Origin: Lumnitzera littorea
Lineage: Eukaryota > Streptophyta > Magnoliopsida > Myrtales > Combretaceae
Direction: 5' to 3'
Length of the DNA stretch: 64,000 nucleotides
Assembly: GCA_024138015.1 (NCBI GenBank)
Contig: JAMXBB010000003.1
Coordinates: forward strand, 17,799,498-17,863,497
A program made the translations under genes and the position numbers. This document shows positions 59,425-64,000 of this stretch, in pieces. Below the pieces are notes generated by a model that worked only from the letters and a program-made list of their open reading frames with translations, was not told where the DNA came from and did no database searches. Position 1 is the first letter of the stretch. Every line of letters starts with the position of its first letter.

Positions 59425-59890
59425 GGTTGTAAACTAGTCGAGTTGAGTCGAAATGATATAGTGTTAAGCTCAAATGTAATTCGGTTGAAAAAACTTGAAG
59501 CTTGAACTCGACTTGAACACGATGAAGCTTTAATTTATAAAGTTCAAGCTTAACTCGAAATGAAACTCAATAAACTTGAACTTGAACTCGACCTCGACTC
59601 TATTAAGCTTGTTTCAACTCAATAATTTTAAAAGATTTTATAAAATTAATTAAAATAATAATAATATTTAAATTTGGCTTGAACTTGATTAATATTTAAA
59701 GTTGAGTTGAGTTCGATTAAACTAGTAAGCTTATCGAGCAAAGCATCCCAAAACTTGAGCTCGACTTGATAAGCTATTCGAATAGTTCGAGCTATTCGAA
59801 TAGCTTATCAAGTCGAGCTCAATTTGACTATGGCTGAGTTAAATTAGAGTAAATGTCAAGCCGAGCTCGAATAGTTTAAGAGTAAACTCA
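59425..59890. repeat. AGCTT/GAGCTCGA-rich dispersed repeat, copy 3
   Basis: Same word family as 34195-34590 and 56440-57030, here with many CTCGAACTTGA and TCGAGCTC forms. It contains the perfect inverted repeat described next. Confidence 0.6.
59757..59820. repeat. Perfect 29-bp inverted repeat with 6-nt loop
   Basis: Arms 59757-59785 and 59792-59820 are exact reverse complements, starting and ending with GAGCTC; the loop is TTCGAG (59786-59791). The total is 64 nt. The arms contain GAATAG/CTATTC and TTATCA/TGATAA words. Such exactness is unusual in otherwise decayed DNA. Confidence 0.95.
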
Positions 59891-60613
59891 TCTTATTTAT
59901 ATTTCTAGTTCACCTTATGTTTTGTTGTTTTCATTGTATTGCCCTTTTTCAGTAATCAAATACTATCTTAATAAGCCTTCTTAAGTTCAGATTTATGAGA
60001 TTGTTATCATCAATCGTTTACGATGTCCTTATATAAAGTTAGAGTTTTGCACAGAGGGACTTTTGATTGATGACACAAACATGAAAGACAAAAATAACTC
60101 ACATAAAATATAAGGAATTTGATTAATTTTGTATAAACATAGAAGACTCTAGACTCCTATTGTATTTACAATTCTCAAAACTTTTCAATTGTTGATTTAC
60201 CTTCCGCTAGACCTAAATAAAAAGCTTATGTGAAACTAAATTACTGCTTATAGATATGAAAAGTAAATGCCAAACAGTTGCAAATACAATAAGAAATCGT
60301 GAAGCATGTGGAGCTAAAAACGTCTTTGCGTAAACAATTTGGAAGATCTCGTGCCCACGGCATTAAGACGTTGGTTTGATTGGCTATGGCCTAGCTAGAG
60401 GCACGCAGTAAATATGGGAATGGACCTTTTGTAAACATTGTATTTGGAAGTGCCTCGTATCCGATTTCACATTCTAACAGTATCCCTATCCACTTCCAGT
60501 CTAAACAAGCACATTTTCGTGAAGTACCACAATTTCCAAAGTTCGGTGGACGAGGTACTGTTCCATGACATGACTAAACTCCATCGTGCCAACCAAACTG
60601 CTTCCAAATTCCC

Positions 60614-60661
60614 TATAAATTAGCCACCAAGGATTCCACTCCATCACTACGTCCATCATCT

Positions 60662-60692
<31 letters not shown>

Positions 60693-60745
60693 AAAGCACA
60701 TTAACACATACTCAAGTTAACCGCTCTTTTAGTTGCCTTTCCGAA
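60614..60745 (+). promoter_or_regulatory. Core promoter and 5' leader of gene 3
   Basis: TATA box TATAAAT at 60614-60620 lies 126 bp before the ATG. The putative leader contains a CT run followed by a CA run (60661-60692), a pyrimidine-rich feature common in plant 5' leaders. The ATG context (CCGAAATGGC) has purine at -3 and G at +4, which favours this start. It shows no similarity to the promoters of genes 1 and 2. Confidence 0.7.
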
Positions 60746-62805
60746 ATGGCAGGAGTTAGAAGTGTTGCTGCTCTGGCAGTTTTAATTTTCTTTAGCGCCT
60801 CACTGCTGGCAAAGGCAGTTCAATATGATATGGTAGCTTTGGGTGGAAAGGGCGATGGCAAAACTGACTCCACCAAGGCCTTGGTGAGCGCTTGGACATC
60901 TGCTTGTGACTCGACAGAACCCGCTACCATTAACGTACCTAAGGGTAACTTCTTAATTAAGAGTGCCAGGTTGGGCGGACCGTGCAAGAATGGTGCCATC
61001 ACTTTTCAAATTGACGGCACTCTGATTGCACCTTCAGACTACAATGCCATAGGAAATTCAAATAACTGGATTATATTCGAACACGTCGATGGGGTCTCCA
61101 TTTTGGGAGGAAACCTCGATGGACAAGGCAGTAGTTTGTGGGATTGCAAGAACTCCGGCAAGAGTTGTCCAAGTGGAGCCACAGTAAGTTTTCACTAGCA
61201 GATATATGTTGTTAATTAATTACAAGTCATCAGGGTAACTTTACATTAGCTAAAATTTATAAAATGAAATTTGCATTATGTGTTCTCTCTCTTTATTGGA
61301 ATCCATGCTTTAAGAAGAACGACGAATAATATAATATTAGACATCGTGATTCTTGGGGAAATACTTCAATCAATTTGGTAGACTCTGGGTTACCTTTGGC
61401 GTTCGTTAGTCGTTACAATAGTTAATATACTGTAATATATCCCTTTGGGAGAACGTCAAAGGCTTCCTTATGTTCTCATAGGAGAAACTCTTCCCTAAAA
61501 CATGCACGAAATCGGAAGAACAGGTTTTCTGGGTCCCACGATTCGTTATTGTATTAGTATTTCTGGTATACGCCTGTATTGGTGCCGTAGCTTAAGCAAT
61601 AATGCAAAATTTATTTATTCCCAACTCTTATCGTATTTATTTCCAAAATTTATTTATCTTTTGGCAAAAAAAAAAAAGGGGGGGAAAGCATATGTAATGT
61701 GGTGGGATTGTTTTTATCGGCAGAATCTGGAGTTTAGCAACTCGAAGAACATCCTCCTCAGCGGATTAAGCTCCGTGAACAGTCAGATGTTCCACATTGT
61801 CATTAATGCCTGCCAAAATGTGAAACTACAAGGTATAAAGGTGTCTGCCTCCGGGAACAGCCCCAACACCGACGGCATCCACGTTGAAGCATCCAGCACT
61901 GTTACCATTCTCAATTCCAAGATTGGAACCGGTGATGATTGTGTCTCCGTTGGCCCTGGAACTAGCAATCTCTGGATCGAAAACGTCTTGTGTGGACCTG
62001 GCCATGGCATAAGGTAAATTTACTCATCCTTGGACAGATGAAATAGCCGATGAGTATTTGTTGTCCATATTTATCCACCACTCCATATTTATGCATAAAA
62101 TTGGTAGGGACGTGTTGGACACAAGAGTTCAAGATAGCATATATTTATCCAATGAAAACCTATCTATAAATTTTACGAACTTTTGTAAATTGCACACTAT
62201 TTATGTAGTGATTAATGGCGTTTATATTGATTCCAGTATTGGAAGTCTTGGAAAGGAAGCTGAAGAGGCAGGAGTGCAAAACGTGACTGTTAAGACCGTC
62301 ACGTTTTCCGGAACCCAAAACGGAGTGAGAATAAAATCATGGGCAAGACCAAGCACTGGATATGCCAGAAACATCCTCTTCCAACATGCCCTCATGAACA
62401 ATGTCCAAAACCCCATTATCATCGACCAACATTACTGCCCTGACGACAAAGGTTGCCCCAGTCAGGTATATAATTCGCTCTATACAAAAAGCATGTGTTT
62501 ATTTTTCACCTACTAAATGACCTTCAATTTTCCTAGCTAGGCTGTGTTATCAATTTTGCTGATCGAATCCCAATAACTATTTACAGGCATCAGGTGTGAA
62601 AATAAGCGATGTTACATATGATGATATACATGGAACATCTGCGACCCAAGTGGCTGTAAAGTTCGATTGCAGCTCAGAGTATCCATGCTCCGGAATCGAC
62701 ATGCAAGACGTGAAGCTCACTTACAAGAACCAGGCAGCCCAATCCTCTTGTGATAATGCTGGTGGAACCACCTCTGGTGTCGTGCAGCCGAGCAGTTGCT
62801 TATAG
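60746..62805 (+). CDS. Polygalacturonase (GH28), gene 3, four exons
   Basis: Predicted secreted pectinase. Exons: 60746-61183, 61724-62013, 62237-62465, 62587-62805 (438+290+229+219 bp), 391 residues, introns of 540, 223 and 121 bp in phases 0, 2, 0. The leader (MAGVRSVAALAVLIFFSASL) is a good signal peptide with likely cleavage after AKA at residue 24. Signatures: NTD 194-196, DD 217-218, GHG around His240, RIK 274-276. Asp90 in FQID is kept. It shares exon sizes and the VRIKSWARP stretch with genes 1 and 2 but differs widely in exons 1 and 2, so it is an older paralogue. It has the standard SGNSPNTDGIHV wording of plant polygalacturonases, whereas genes 1 and 2 read APDQSPNTDGIHV. Donor GTAAGT and acceptor sites are good; the gene appears intact. 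Confidence 0.95.
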
Positions 62806-63225
62806 ATCGGACAGCCCTACGTATATAATATATTCCTTATCAACACACAGAAATAGGAGAATAATACACGTCAAATACCCATAGTTATATTGTCTCGCAC
62901 TTGAAAAGAGTGCTTGACTAGAAGAATATATACGCAGTAATTATTTGTTGGTAGCATTTACACTTACGTAGGAAATATAATCCATGTTCGAGCCTGTAGT
63001 GAGTGTAGGTCTCCCACTGTTTATTGTAATGGAGTGTAGCCGTGTGCATCCATTTAACCGGCTACGCCTATGTGAATTTTACTAATGATTTCCATCACTT
63101 CAGTGCTTGTGTATGGATTGATGAGTGAAAGAGATTTATTAAAATTGTTGTAATTTATGTATAATGTGTCACGACATTTCTTTTATATATTTTGAATATT
63201 ATTAATAGAAAGTAATTATTTATTA
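62806..63225 (+). other. 3' flank of gene 3
   Basis: Presumed 3' untranslated region and downstream DNA. The words TAATATATTCC and TTGTAATGGAG could belong to polyadenylation signals, but none is decisive. No second gene. Confidence 0.4.
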
Positions 63226-63229
63226 TATA

Positions 63230-63800
63230 TGTATATTTTTTTGTTTCTATATGTTTTACAATAAAATCTCGTAAATAATTAGAGCAAGTATAAAATAATA
63301 ATAAATGTGTATCATATGTTTTTGGTAAAAAAAATAAAATATTAGAGGAGGTATGAATATTTAGACTAATACGTTGTATAAATAAAGTTATTCTTATTAA
63401 ACTAATAGAAATATATCCAAGTTATATGAGTGGATACCTAAAGTTACGTGGGTATACTGAAAACTACCTACTAATGGAGGATACAATATATTTAATGTTA
63501 CTTGTCCCTCTTTTATATGAATAAGTGTAACCAATTAATTCCTAGACTTAGCACCTATGCTTTAATGTCATTAAATGTAGGATGGTGATGAGTCGAGATA
63601 TAATTCATTACTTTCTTAGATTAAAGAGCTAATATCTAGAGTCGCTTAGTTGACATATTTGTGGGCCAGGTAAGTTTTTATTGAGTAATGATGAAATATT
63701 GATGACGTGACATATAATTATTTAATTAGGGTATCATTTGATTAAAAAATTTAATTACGTAATAATTTCACTTTTCTATTATGTTGGGTAACTAATATCT
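63230..63800. repeat. Dispersed repeat, copy 2 (unclassified transposon)
   Basis: Collinear partner of 7540-8180, in the same orientation. Landmarks: TTTAGACTAATACGTTGTAT, AAATATATCCAAGTTATA, AGTTACGTGGGTATA, GTCCCTCTTTTATATGAATA, GAGTCGAGATATAATTCA, TTAATTACGTAATAA and CTATTATGTTGGG. It lies downstream of gene 3, as copy 1 lies in the segment near the orphan promoter. Confidence 0.55.
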
Positions 63801-64000
63801 ATTACTAGATGATTATCTTGGTTGTGTCTTGATAGACATTACTTTTGTTTGTAGAAATCTAAAAGATCGCATATAATAGAATAATTAATAGGACTAAATT
63901 GATTTACTAGTAATCATATTATAATATATAGTTTTGAAAGCACTTTCTATTTTTATATTGAATCTATTTATGTTATTTATTTCCATGATTTGTTTTGTCA

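Noticed and set aside
59757..59820. microRNA precursor
   Set aside because: A perfect stem with a 6-base loop inside a dispersed repeat does not look like a plant MIR gene, which has mismatches and a larger loop; small-RNA data would be needed.
1..64000. CRISPR array, operon or bacterial-type system
   Set aside because: Introns, plant retrotransposons and plant gene families show this is eukaryotic nuclear DNA; no regularly spaced short repeats were seen.

Overview
The window looks like nuclear DNA of a flowering plant, most probably a eudicot. It is AT-rich, its genes have GT-AG introns, and long stretches are decayed LTR retrotransposons. The only host genes I can support are three polygalacturonases (glycoside hydrolase family 28, pectin-cleaving cell-wall enzymes). 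Two lie on the minus strand (463-2426 and 20600-22478) and one on the plus strand (60746-62805). All three can be assembled as intact four-exon genes of 401, 395 and 391 residues. Exons 2, 3 and 4 are exactly 290, 229 and 219 bp in every copy, and the intron phases are 0, 2, 0. Each protein has a signal peptide and the catalytic signatures NTD, DD, GHG and RIK, so all three are predicted to be secreted to the wall.

Layout. 1-2760: gene 1 with its 3' flank and promoter. 2761-9240: AT-rich intergenic DNA holding a possible PIF/Harbinger fragment, three degenerate units of about 165 bp, a segmental duplication (about 5275-6870 and 7000-8590), and at 6456-6710 an orphan copy of the gene 1/gene 2 promoter with no gene behind it. 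9240-20000: two Ty3/gypsy elements on the minus strand, one (9404-15779, both LTRs present) inserted into the integrase end of the other (9240-9403 plus 15780 to about 20000). 20280-22830: gene 2 with flanks. 22830-34900: gene-poor DNA with a CACTA-like fragment, a Ty3 integrase fragment and several short tandem duplications. 34903-41088: a plus-strand LTR element with a tRNA-iMet-type primer-binding site and no recognisable coding region. 41089-60600: old LTR remnants, two Cassandra-type TRIM elements whose LTRs carry a 5S-rRNA-like segment (48478-48835 and about 54565-55095), AGCTT-rich dispersed repeats and a perfect 29-bp inverted repeat. 60614-62805: gene 3 and its promoter. 62806-64000: 3' flank and a second copy of a dispersed repeat also found at about 7540-8180.

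The genes share one job, hydrolysis of pectic homogalacturonan. Genes 1 and 2 are close paralogues whose similarity continues into their promoters and 3' flanks. The orphan promoter shows that at least one more copy existed between them. Gene 3 is an older, more diverged relative on the other strand with an unrelated promoter. The retrotransposons have pushed the three genes far apart. I found no CRISPR array, operon, tRNA gene, true 5S array or other non-repeat RNA gene.
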